NCBI GenBank assembly: GCA_025526995.1 | Contig: JAHLKG010000003.1 | Span: forward strand, 1,054,001 to 1,118,000 | Direction of reading: 5' to 3' | Length of the DNA stretch: 64,000 bases | Origin: Powellomyces hirtus | Lineage: Eukaryota; Chytridiomycota; Chytridiomycetes; Spizellomycetales; Powellomycetaceae | Shown here: piece after piece, positions 1 to 9,196 of the stretch | Position numbering within the stretch: position 1 is the first letter of the stretch | Layout: the number at the start of each line of letters is the position of its first letter | The notes under the pieces: model-generated | Database searches by the model: none | What the model was told of the DNA's origin: nothing | Seen by the model: only the letters and a program-made list of their open reading frames with translations | Translations under genes and position numbers: made by a program

Positions 1-1
1 A

Positions 2-640
2 AGCAATCCTTCGCCTCAACATCTGCAAGCTGCAAAGCGCGTTCTTCGCTACCTACGGGGAACATCAAATTACCGCCTCTGCATTGGCGGAAACAATGTT
101 ACCCTTCATGGCTATAGCGATGCAGATTGGGAAAACAACATCATTGACTGACGGTCGATCACTGGCTACCTTTTCTACATTGGAAATGCAGGCCCCGTCA
201 CATGGGCTTCGAAGCGCCAACCCACCATTGCTCTCTCCTCTACCAAAGCTAAATACATGGCCCTTTCCTTTGCCACTCAGGAAACTATCTGGCTTTGCTC
301 ACTTCTGCAAAAACTCCAAATCCCAGAATATCTCGATGAAAATGCTCAACTCACAACGATCTACGAAGACAACCAGTCATGCATCTCATTGGCAATGAAC
401 CCCGTTCATCATGTCCGTACCAGGCACATTGACATTTGACATCACTTGATCCGTGATCACATCAACAAGGAGATTCATCTGGAGTACTTACCCACCGCTG
501 AAATGGTTGCCGACTCACTTACAAAGCCTTTACCGGCCCCGGCATTTAAATACCATCACGAAAGCATGTGCATCAAACACTACAATAACACCATCATGCC
601 AATGACGAAAGCGTCCATGACGGAGCTCCTGAATGAGTAA
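2..640 (+). pseudogene. CopB-1 pol 3' end: connection and RNase H region
   Basis: This is the C-terminal end of a Ty1/copia polyprotein, cut by the window edge. In one frame it reads the chain HLQAAKRVLRYLRGTSNYRL, then GYSDADW, the RNase H segment KRQPTIALSST, the YEDNQSCISLA motif and the terminal VADSLTKPL motif, all diagnostic of copia RNase H. Two in-frame TGA codons break it, at 149-151 (before RSITGY) and at 437-439 (after TRHIDI, where relatives have Arg). Both look like CGA to TGA changes. The same two stops occur in CopB-3 on the minus strand at 3710-4380, so the two share an already broken ancestor. It cannot make a functional enzyme. Confidence 0.85.
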
Positions 641-679
641 AATCCCTTCATCGTGGATTGATTGCTCGGACAGGCAGTG

Positions 680-1044
680 TATTGGAATGTTGAGCCTTGC
701 GTACTCAATGTGAGTCCTTACATTAGATCCTTACTTGGATTCTCCGACTAGAACGTGTGACCGTCATACCGGTAACGCTAAGAGCTGAATTGGATCACGT
801 GTGATCACGTGATTGGAGAAAAAGTAGATTAGAACGCTCGAAGCGAGACATTACCGATAAGACTTTAAGACATAAAATACATTCACATACATTACATCTC
901 CGTGCATCTGACAACGCTACATCGTCAACTGCATCTCAGAAGAGCTCTGTAACCCCCCTTTACGAAGTATACTGGAGGCCACATCGAATTCGGCCAATCC
1001 TCTGCAATTCCGATAAAGTACTGTAAGTGCCGATATCTCCAATA
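680..1044 (+). repeat. CopB-1 3' LTR
   Basis: This 365-bp LTR begins TATTGGAATGTTGAGCC and ends GATATCTCCAATA, so its termini are the inverted pair TATTGGA/TCCAATA rather than TG..CA. It follows the broken CopB pol end after about 40 bp, as a 3' LTR should. It is very similar over its length to the 5' LTR of CopB-4 at 52498-52865. The U3 part carries paired CACGTG palindromes near 798-823. Confidence 0.85.
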
Positions 1045-1180
1045 TATTCCAGTCAAGGCCACTACAATTTGTCCATTTTGCTCTGCTACTAATGAACACA
1101 ATTATTGGAATTGCCCTAGAGCCTCAGACACCCAAAAGCAAGCCAAACACAATACTGCAAATTGGAATACTACCAGAAGC
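1045..1180. other. Unassigned 136-bp spacer between two CopB LTRs
   Basis: This stretch lies between the 3' LTR of CopB-1 and the 5' LTR of CopB-2. I see no coding motif and no clear match to the other families in the window. It includes short TTGGAAT words that resemble LTR ends, so it may be degraded LTR or flanking DNA. Confidence 0.4.
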
Positions 1181-1547
1181 TATTGGAATGTTGAGCCTTG
1201 GGTACTCAACGTTAATCCTTACATTAGATCCTAACTTGGAACCTCCGACCAGAGCGCGTGACCACTATACCGGTAACGCTAAGTGCTGCATTGGATTACA
1301 TGTGATCATGTGGTTGAAGAAAAAGTAGATAAGCTTGCTCAACAAGCAAAACAGTACCGATAAGACAAAGACATAGAAAATATATTCCATACATACATCT
1401 CTGTGCATTTGACATTGCTACGCTATCATCTGCATCACAGAAGAGCTCTGTAACCCCATTACAAAGGCAATACAAGCAGCCTGACCTCAAATTTGGCAAG
1501 TCTTCTGCATTTCCAATAAAGTACTTGAAATGCTGATATCTTCATTA
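1181..1547 (+). repeat. CopB-2 5' LTR with adjoining primer binding site
   Basis: This 367-bp CopB LTR starts TATTGGAATG. Its 3' end has decayed to TTCATTA where other copies have TCCAATA. The next 14 bases (1548-1561) are the primer site GGATATGAGCCCTG, one base away from the GGTTATGAGCCCTG seen in the other elements. This placement marks it as a 5' LTR, followed by a leader and gag. Confidence 0.85.
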
Positions 1548-1663
1548 GGATATGAGCCCTGAGAACACCGGTCGAATTCAAATCATTCTCCCTTTGTAAA
1601 ACCTTGAAACTACAAGTCTTCCATCCAATTCAAGTGCCAAGCAGTACCAAGCACACCATCAAG

Positions 1664-2358
1664 ATGCCTTCTGCAAGATCTCCCATTCAAGGAGTGCAGA
1701 TCCGCCAACAAGCCCGTCAAGCCACACGAGAAGCTGAACGGGGTCCTGACGCTGAAGAAGACGTTAATATTGATGCCTCGATCTACCATGATTCCCACGT
1801 CGCAGATGCTGATGTGGATGAGATGAATCCTGGAGAAATGCACACTCAACCGGTGACAGAACTGGCTGGACCGCAGGCTGATGTAGTCTTGCACATTTTG
1901 CAAAGGTTCAAGATGGAAATGGACAAAAAGTTCCACCATCGGATGGACAAGTTGGAGAAGAATTTCAAATCCTCTTGTTACATCATCTTCCCATCAACAC
2001 AAAACGTTTGAAAACGGGAACACTCACATCAGCGACTACAATGGTCCTGCAAATTATACAATGTGAGACCTATCCGTTTCACCAATGCACAGCCCAGAAG
2101 AAGGCCCTGAGTACCTCTTCTTTGAATCAGCAACCAATGAAGTCATGAAGTACGACGGAAAGGGAAATATCTCAAAACTTGTCAATTTTGTTGATCAGGT
2201 CGACGTGGTCTTCCATCTCAAATCTGTACCTGGAGACAAACAACTCTCTTTCATATCTGGCAAGCTCACTGGCAATGCAAGGCAATGGTACCAAAACTAC
2301 TGCAAGAAGGCTGATTAAGGGAGATATCCTCCCATTACCAATTGGCCAACTTTCAAGC
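1664..2358 (+). pseudogene. CopB-2 gag fragment
   Basis: This is the start of a CopB Gag. The first ATG that matches the other copies is at 1664 (MPSARSPIQG). It opens a frame to 2011 rich in acidic residues (DADVDEMNPGEMHTQP). A second block in another frame from about 2020 to 2318 reads KLVNFVDQVDVVFHLKSVPG and RQWYQNYCKKAD, and a TAA follows where CopB-4 has GAG. The second block resembles the Retrotrans_gag fold typical of Ty3/gypsy Gag. The reading stops at about 2358, where an LTR fragment begins, so the rest of gag and all of pol are missing. Confidence 0.75.
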
Positions 2359-2417
2359 CATTGGAATGTTGAGCCTTGCATACTCAACGCTAGTCCTTAC
2401 ATTAGATCCTAATTTGT
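2359..2417 (+). repeat. CopB LTR 5'-end fragment
   Basis: About 58 bp match the first part of a CopB LTR (ATTGGAATGTTGAGCCTTGC onward). They start abruptly inside the gag fragment of CopB-2 and stop abruptly at AATTTG. This is a truncation junction and not a complete LTR. Confidence 0.7.
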
Positions 2418-2426
2418 TTTGGAATG

Positions 2427-2447
2427 TGTTGTGCCTAGGTCCGGTTT
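2427..2447 (-). repeat. Short CopC LTR-end remnant
   Basis: About 20 bp read TGTTGTGCCTAGGTCCGGTT, the reverse complement of the CopC LTR 3' end (AACCGGACCTACGCACAACA) with one mismatch. It lies between two CopB LTR pieces and shows that a minus-strand CopC once ended here. Confidence 0.5.
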
Positions 2448-2811
2448 AATGAGATATCGACATTTCCAGTACTTTATCGGAAATGCAGAGGATTGGACAA
2501 ATTCAAGGCAGTCTGCTTGTATTGCCTTCGTAGCGGGTTTACAAAGCTCTTCTGTGATGCAGTTGACAGTGTAGCATTGTCAGATGCACGGAGATGTAAT
2601 GTATGTGAATGTATATTTTATGTCTTCAAGTCTTATTGGTAATTTCTTGCTTGTCAAGCAAACTTATCTACTTTTTCTTCAATCACGTGATCACACATGA
2701 TCACAATTCAGCTCTTAGCATTACCGGTATAATGTTCATGTGTTCTGATCGAAGATTCCAAGTTAGGGTCTAATGTAAGGACTAGCGTTGAGTACGCAAA
2801 GCTCAACATTC
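2448..2811 (-). repeat. CopB LTR, antisense, interrupted by CopC-0
   Basis: This is a nearly complete CopB LTR in reverse. It runs from the GAGATATCG end through CTTCTGTGATGCAG and the ATCACGTGATCAC palindromes to CTCAACATTC. The last five bases (CAATA) are missing because a CopC LTR begins at 2812. No PBS or coding sequence joins it on either side. Confidence 0.75.
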
Positions 2812-3157
2812 TGTTGAGATTGGACTTGTGAGATAAACCTGTCAAATTGACAGCGCTCCAAGACTCCACGCCACTTCTGCTGCGCACTGGTGCTTCATTT
2901 AACCGTGTATGCTCAGATAGCTTGCACAGCCACATTTTCTCCTTCTTAGCGTACATCTCTTTCCACCCATCGTTTACACTCAATAACAACACAATATAAA
3001 GTACCATTGTCATTGAGATTGTCGAACTAGCTTCCCTCTGTTGTACTATACCTTAACCGGACCTACGCACAACCGGTTATGAGCCCTGTTAGCCCGCTCA
3101 ACATTTAAAATGACCAAGCATCCTGTATCCTTCTTCTCGTTGTTCAATACTCAATAG
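2812..3157 (+). repeat. CopC-0: LTR, primer site and leader only
   Basis: The CopC LTR is 2812-3074 (starts TGTTGAGATTGGAC, ends ACGCACAACC, with the final A changed to C). The primer site GGTTATGAGCCCTG follows at 3075-3088. The CopC leader continues to 3157 and stops just before the gag ATG would appear, where antisense CopB LTR sequence resumes. This is a truncated 5' end and not a solo LTR, because it retains PBS and leader. Confidence 0.8.
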
Positions 3158-3303
3158 AACTCTTTTGTGAATGCAGATAATGATGTAATGTTGTTAGATG
3201 CATGGAGATGTATGTGTGGAAGTATGTATTCTATGTCTTAAATGTCATTAACATGTACGTTTGTTTAATGAACATATGTTGCACTTTTTTTCAATCATGG
3301 GAT
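3158..3303 (-). repeat. CopB LTR fragment, antisense
   Basis: This is the middle part of a diverged CopB LTR in reverse orientation (CTCTTTTGTGAATGCAG to TTTTTTTCAATCATGGGA). It lies between the CopC-0 leader and the first LTR of CopB-3. It is more diverged than its neighbours. Confidence 0.6.
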
Positions 3304-3670
3304 TATTGGAGATATCAGCGCTTTCAGTACTGCATCAAAAATGCAGAAGATTGGCCGAATTCGGGGACCCTCTGCTTGTATTGCCTTTGTAGAGGGTTAC
3401 AGAGCTCTTCTGTGATGCAGATGACAGCGTAACATTGTCAGATGCACGGAAATGTATGTATGGGAAAGTATTATTATGTCTTAAGTTTTATCGGTAATGA
3501 TTGGCTTGTCAAGTGTTCTAATCTACTTTTTCTTCAATCACGTGATCACATGTGATCCAATTCAGCTCTTAGCGTTACCAGTATCGCAGTCACGCGTTCT
3601 AGCTGGAGAATCCAAGTAAGGATCTAATGTAAGGACTCACATTGAGTACGCAAGGCTCAACATTCCAATA
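3304..3670 (-). repeat. CopB-3 3' LTR
   Basis: This complete 367-bp LTR in reverse runs from TATTGGAGATATC to AACATTCCAATA. It is the clearest definition of the CopB LTR ends: a 7-bp inverted pair TATTGGA/TCCAATA with no TG..CA. Confidence 0.9.
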
Positions 3671-3709
3671 CACTGCCTGTCCGAGCAATCAATCCACGAT
3701 GAAGGGATT

Positions 3710-5362
3710 TTACTCATTCAGGAGCTCCGTCATGGACGCTTTCGTCATTGGCATGATGGTGTTATTGTAGTGCTTGATGCACATGCTTTCGTGATGGTAT
3801 TTAAATGCCGGGGCCAGTAAAGGCTTTGTAAGTGAGTCGGCAACCATTTCAGCGGTGGGTAAGTACTCCAGATGAATCTCCTTGTTGATGTGATCACGGA
3901 TCAAGTGATGTCAAATGTCAATGTGCCTGGTACGGGCATGATGAACGGGGTTCATTGCCAATGAGATGCATGACTGGTTGTCTTCGTAGATCGTTGTGAG
4001 TCGAGCATTTTCATCGAGATATTCTGGGATTTGGAGTTTTTGCAGAAGTGAGCAAAGCCAGATAGTTTCCTGAGTGGCAAAGGAAAGGGCCATGTATTTA
4101 GCTTTGGTAGATGAGAGAGCAACGGTGGGTTGGCGCTTCGAAGCCCATGTGACGGGGCCCGCATTTCCAATGTAGAAAAGGTAGCCAGTGATCGACCGTC
4201 AGTCAATGATGTTGTTTTCCCAATCTGCATCGCTATAGCCATGAAGGGTAACATTGTTTCCGCCAATGCAGAGGCGGTAATTTGATGTTCCCCGTAAGTA
4301 GCAAAGGACACGCTTTGCAGCTTGCAGATGTTGGGGCGAAGGGTTGCTTGCAAAGCAAGAAAGCATACTGACCGTGACAGCGATGTCAGGGCACGTGCAT
4401 ATCATCAGGTACACGAGTGAACCAACGATTTTGCGATATTCTCCTTCTTGAGGGTTAGGCAAAGTCTTTGTATTTTCGACTTCGTAGGGTTCGAGCTTGG
4501 TTTGTTCCATTGGAGTGTTGACGGGCTTGCAGTCTTGCATACCAAAGCGCTCAAGAATGTCATTTACATATGACTCTTGATCGAGGTAGATGACGTGCCT
4601 TGAGTAATCACGTCGAACTCTCATTCCAAGGTAGTGGTTGACCTTGCCTAGGTCTGTCATGTTGAACTTGTTGTGCAGGGATGCCTTGATTGACGAGATT
4701 TCTGATTCGGTCTTTGCAAAAATGAGGAGATCATCAATGTAGACGGAGATGTACTGCGATGAATCACTTTCACATAGAGTTCTGATGTAAACGGCATTGT
4801 CATTTGCCAGGCGGTTGAACCCCAAAGAGGTCAGTTCCTTGTGAAGTAGGGAGGATCATTCGTGCGGGCCTTGTTTCAGACCGTAAAGGGCCTTTCGGAG
4901 TCAAAGGATGGTTCCGGGCAGAATGCCAGAGCCTTCAGGGGCATAGATTAGGATGGTCTTGGTAACAATCCCATTCAGGAATGGCATTTCAAGCCTAGGC
5001 TGGCGGCGAGAGTGAGGAGGATGCGTTGGGTAGCTATCTTGGCAACCGGAGCGTAGGTTTTGTTGTAGTCGATACCGTAGCAGTGTTCAAAGCCTTTCAC
5101 TACAAGCTGGGCATTGCATCGTTGGGGTTGACCATTCAGGTCTTGCTTAATCTTGAATACCCATTTGGTGAGGATGGGCCGTTGATTGTGCAGTAAGGAT
5201 TTGGGATTAATGACTTCTCATGTTTCATTGGTGTGAAAGGACTTCAACTTGGCATTTATGGCCTTGGTCCACTTTGGCGCGTCAGCTGATGAGAGTGCTT
5301 GTTTGTAGGTTTGGGGTTCTTCGGTACTTACAGCTGAAAGAGCAATCGCCGTCTTCTCATTG
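3710..5362 (-). pseudogene. CopB-3 reverse transcriptase and RNase H, broken
   Basis: Minus-strand copia RT/RNase H. The longest open piece (4825-4199) has SVYIDDLLIFAKTESEI, the YIDD form of the RT active site, followed by the MTDLGKVNHYLGMRV motif and NPSPQHLQAAKRV. TGA codons at 4199-4201 and before 3904 break the RNase H, at the same two positions as in CopB-1. Between about 4826 and 5362 the RT N-terminal half is readable only in pieces with several stops (TKWVFKI-like, MPFLNGIVTKTILIYAPEGS). The region joins gag at a deletion near 5360. It encodes no working enzyme. Confidence 0.85.
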
Positions 5363-6618
5363 ACTTGAGCTGTCTTTCTTCAAAGGTTGGGCTTTGAGCG
5401 CAATGTTTTTGCTCTTCTTGGTGAAACAGTTGTTTTGGTTACTCTTGTTACTTCCATTGTCCAAACGTTTGGCAGCCGCATGTAGTTTCAAGATCATTGA
5501 AACTTTGGGTTCTGATGAGCTCCACTTGATGTTTGTTCATGCCTTGAAGGTAGAACCATTTGTAGACCAGAAACGGAATGTCCGTGACAAGCTGGCTGGT
5601 ATTCTTCGTGAACAAGGTATTGTACTGCACAATGGTCTGGCTTCCTTGTCGTAGTCTTTCAAGTTGAGTGAGTAGGACCTCCTCGTGATCGGTCGGTCGA
5701 TAACGCTGGAGGAAAGGTCGCTTGAAAGCCTGCCAATTTGTGATGGGATCATGCTTCCTTTTTTCAGCCTCTTTGCAGTAGTTCCGATACCATTGCTTTG
5801 CATCGCCAGAAAGCTTGCTGAAGATGAATGCGAGCTGTTCTTCTTCAGGTACAGAATTGAGGCGAAAGACCACATTGATTTGATCAGTGAAGTTGACGAG
5901 TTTTGAGAGATTTCCCATTCCGTCGAATGTGATGACTGCATTGATCGCTGATTCAAAGAATTTGAATGATTTGCATTGGGCTTCACGGTCTTCGCTCTTT
6001 TGGCTGCTTGTAGTGCTCTCCGTTGGGGAAGACGGACGAAAGTGAGGGGCAACTGGGGCTTCAACTTTGCCATGAGTAACGTGTTGATGTAGGAAAAGGT
6101 ACTCAGGGCCCGCTTTTAGGCATCTCATTGGTGAATTGGGTTGATTATAACCGCCGATGTGAGGATTTTCCATTTTCGTATTGATGGGAAGGTGATGTAG
6201 CGAGAGGATATGAACTAGTCAATAAAGTCTTCTCCAACTTGTCCATCCAATGGCTGAGCTTTTTGTTGATTTCCATCTCAAACCTCTGCAGGATTTCCAT
6301 GACTATGTCAGTCTGCGGGCCGGCCAGTGCTGTCGCCGGTTCTGCATGAATTTCTCCATGATTCATCTCATCCACATCGGCATCTGCGTCATGGGAATCA
6401 GGGTAGATCGAGGCATCAATGTTAACGTCTCCTTTAGTGTCAGGACCCCGTTCAGCTTCTCGTATCGCTTGAGGGGCTTGTTGGCAGGTCTGCGCTCCTT
6501 GAATGGGAGTTCTGGCAGTAGGCATCTTGACGGTGTGCACAGTACTTTCTTTGCACTTGAGTTCGACAGAAGACTGGTGGTTTTCAGGTTTTACAAAGGG
6601 AGAATGATTCGAATTCAA
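5363..6618 (-). pseudogene. CopB-3 gag
   Basis: Gag of CopB-3 in two overlapping frames. The first starts at the conserved ATG at 6525 (MPTARTPIQGAQTCQQ) and ends at 6145. The second opens at 6173 (MENPHIGGYNQPNS) and runs to 5448. The second contains LVNFTDQINVVFRLNSVPEE, AKQWYRNYCKEA, FLQRYRPTDHEEVLLTQLER and FYLQGMN, the pattern of a Retrotrans_gag domain (W, then R.L..L.QG..S...Y). CopB-2 and CopB-4 show the same break in frame at this place, so it may be an old shared frameshift or a two-ORF layout. The zinc knuckle is lost in the deletion at about 5360. Confidence 0.75.
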
Positions 6619-6628
6619 CCGGTGTTCT

Positions 6629-6642
6629 CAGGGCTCATAACC
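6629..6642 (-). other. Primer binding site of CopB-3 (half tRNA-iMet)
   Basis: On the minus strand the 14 bases read GGTTATGAGCCCTG, directly inside the 5' LTR. This equals the reverse complement of the initiator-tRNA anticodon arm CAGGGCTCATAACC, the type of primer known for Drosophila copia and yeast Ty5. Confidence 0.8.
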
Positions 6643-6911
6643 TCTTGAAGATATGGGTGTTTTCAGTACTTTATCAGAAATTCAGAGGATTGGACAAACT
6701 CGATTCAGCTTGCTTGTATTGCCTTTGTAGGGGGTTTACAGAGGTCTTCTTTGATGCAGATGACAATGTTGCATTGTCAGATGCACTGAGATGTAATGTA
6801 TGGGAAAGTATTATTATGTCTTAAGTCTTATCGGTAATGTTTCGCTTGTCAAGCATTCTAATCTACTTTTTCTCCAATCACGTGATCACACGTGATCCAA
6901 TTCAGCTCTTA

Positions 6912-6948
6912 GAGCATCTTTAACGGCAGGCATTTAATTGTGGCACAG
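6912..6948 (+). repeat. Harb1 left terminal inverted repeat
   Basis: The 37 bases start GAGCATCTTTAACGGCAGGC. They match the inverted right end with differences only at two positions (C/T and G/A in the AACGG/AATGA segment). Confidence 0.9.
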
Positions 6949-6986
6949 CAGTCACGTGTGAAACCCCAAATTTTTAAAGTTCCCAC

Positions 6987-8459
6987 TTGCCAACCTACAC
7001 GTTGATGCTAATTTCTTGCTTTACTTGTAATAATGCCCAAATAGACCGGTCGAGCATGCTTGACAAATTCTGGGCCAAGTACGATACAAGGCAGTGGGGT
7101 AGGCGCATTTTACAATGGAGACTGGAACAAAAAGAAGATGTGGAAAGAAAAACAGCAAGAAAGCGCCTCCGCAATCGTGACCGCCTTAGGGCACTAGGAC
7201 AAGAGCGTCTACTTCGAGACTATTTCAGCGCTGATTGCATCTACAGTGAAAAGGATTTTAGGCGCCGCTTCCGAATGTCATGCCAGCTTTTCCTGCGTAC
7301 TCAAGCAGATCTGTGCAAAAGTGACCGTTACTTTAAACCAGTAAGTACCCTACTAAGTACCCGTTGGCCACGCAGTACGTGGCCATGCAGTATGTTTGTT
7401 TTAATCACAAATTCTGCAATAGCGTCGTGACTGTACAGGACTTACTGGTCTCTCATCCAAACAAAAGCTTACTGCTGCACTACGCATGCTTGCATACGGT
7501 GTTGCAGCAGATGCTGTGGACAAGTACGTTTGCTGTGCCGAAGCTACTGCAACAGTTGCATTACACCGCTTCTGTGCTGCCATTGTGCACATCTATGCCG
7601 CTACTTACCTGAGACCGCCAAACCAAAATGACCTAAATCATATATTGCGGATCAACAGGCAACGTGGTTTTCCTGGACTGCTTGGTTCTCTGGACTGCAT
7701 GCACTGGGCATGGAAGAACTGTCCTCGAGCGTGGGCCGGTCAGTTTCAAGGCAAGGAAAAGGTTCTGACGATTATTTTGGAAGCGGTTGCAACCTACGAT
7801 TTACGAATTTGGCATTGCTTTTTTGGCGTTCCCGGCGCTAACAATGACATTAATGTCTTGGACCGCTCCCCTCTCTTTGATGACCAACTGGCTGGTCGCA
7901 CACCAAACCTTGATTACAAGATTAATGGACGTCAATACACTTAAGGTGGGTTGCGTGGTGCGTGGTGCGTACCTGCGCATTGCGTGGTACAATACTGCAT
8001 AGCACATACTCACAAAGAGCATTACTAGGATATTATTTGGTGGATGGAATATACCCTCCTTGGGTGATGTTTGTGCAAACGTTCTCACAGCCTGACTGCG
8101 AAAGAAAAAAGTTTTTCGCCCAAATGCAGGAGGCAGTGCGCAAAGACATAGAGCGTGCCTTTGGAGCACTACAAGCGCGATAGCACATTATTCAATGGCC
8201 CGCTCGTGGGTGGCATCGCACGCAACTGGGAAATATCATGAAGACCTGTGTGATTTTGCACAACATGATTATTGAGGATCAAGGAGAGGGGGCAATGGAA
8301 GATATAGCAGAGCATTTTGCCGACATGAACATTTCTCTGGGCGGTCGCGAAGAAACATCGCAACAAATAAGGAGAAAAACATTGCGTGACTCTGTGCTTC
8401 ATCATCAGTTGCGTGCAGACCTGATACAACACTTATGGGAATGGAAGGGTGGTCAATAA
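6987..8459 (+). pseudogene. Harb1 transposase (DDE, HARBI1-like), three exons, two nonsense codons
   Basis: Three exons fit: 6987-7340, 7423-7945 and 8029-8459, with introns GTAAGT..TAG (7341-7422) and GTGGGT..TAG (7946-8028). The spliced product would be about 436 residues. It carries the RMLAYGVAADAVDKY motif, LLGSLDCMHW (first Asp, about residue 209), GANNDINVLDRSPLF (second Asp, about 260), GYYLVDGIYPPW and KDIERAFGALQAR (Glu, about 334), the DDE triad of PIF/Harbinger transposases. Two stops break it: TAA at 7942-7944, at the codon just before the intron where relatives have Leu or Met before GYYL, and TAG at 8181-8183 after ALQAR. Each differs from a sense codon by one base, so the loss is recent. 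The start could also be an internal Met (MLDKFWAKYD). Confidence 0.88.
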
Positions 8460-8649
8460 ATTGCTGCAATCCCTGAAACATGTCAGTGCAACTCAATGAG
8501 AGCATGCGAGCGTGCGACGCAAACTGCAACCTTTTGATATATCCCTTCAAAGGGTTGACTGTTTCTTTGACACATGTCAATATGTCTCAAAAGCGTTTTT
8601 ATACTTATACTATACTAGTGTAGTAATGCCCCGCTGTTTTCTCATCACA
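8460..8649. other. Intergenic segment inside Harb1
   Basis: This lies between the transposase stop and the start of the small third gene. I see a short pyrimidine-rich and TATACT-containing stretch (8597-8617) that could serve as a promoter for the downstream gene, but nothing firm. Confidence 0.3.
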
Positions 8650-9101
8650 ATGCCTCGCCCTAAGAAACCGAGAGTCCAAACTGACGCTGAGCATCAAGCT
8701 GAAGAGGATGCAGCAGCTCTTGTAATTTGTTGAATTACTATACTGCTTATAACACACCACTTAATTTGTTTGTATCAGGTTGCAAGGCGCGCAGTGCAGC
8801 TTCATCAGCTGCAGCGCCAGTACCCATGCCTTTACCAAGAGGCAATGAAGGAGCACCTTGACAAGGTGAATTGGGATATGGCCGCGGCAAAGGTAAGTGT
8901 AATATCATTTTCTGCTGACCTCGTTTGTACTAACTGCGGCAACTTGTAACTCAGACCAAGTTTGATCAAGTGACCGCATACGCGGAGAAATGGGTCCGTG
9001 CCTTTGCTTGGAGGGAAGGGGAGGGAAGGAGGAGGGGAGAAGAGGGGATGGGGAAAGGGGGAACGGGGCAAGAAGGAAGTGGAGGAGGAGGAAACGGGTG
9101 A
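8650..9101 (+). CDS. Harb1 small third gene, unknown function, three exons
   Basis: Exons 8650-8721, 8779-8892 and 8955-9101 are joined by introns GTAATT..CAG and GTAAGT..CAG, both phase 0, giving about 110 residues. The start is basic (MPRPKKPRVQTDAEHQ, AT-hook-like), the middle is Gln- and charge-rich and probably helical (VARRAVQLHQLQRQYPCLYQ, EHLDKVNWDMAAAK, KFDQVTAYAEKWVRAF), and the tail is a low-complexity Gly/Arg/Glu stretch from a purine-rich run. An upstream in-frame ATG at 8626 is possible. Standard PIF/Harbinger elements have two genes, so a third is unusual. The intact splice signals and in-frame exons support a real gene; transcription is not shown. I do not recognise the family. 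Confidence 0.55.
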
Positions 9102-9196
9102 AAGTCCCGAGCAAAGCGACCGTTAAACTCGGTGGCTACCTTAACCGGTAGACAAGTTTTTTTATTCACACATGAACACTAGCTGCTATCCTCAGT

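Noticed and set aside
8905..9169. Minus-strand Pro/Ser/Phe-rich frames at 8832-9169
   Set aside because: They are the reverse of the purine-rich tail of the small Harb1 gene and have no independent support.
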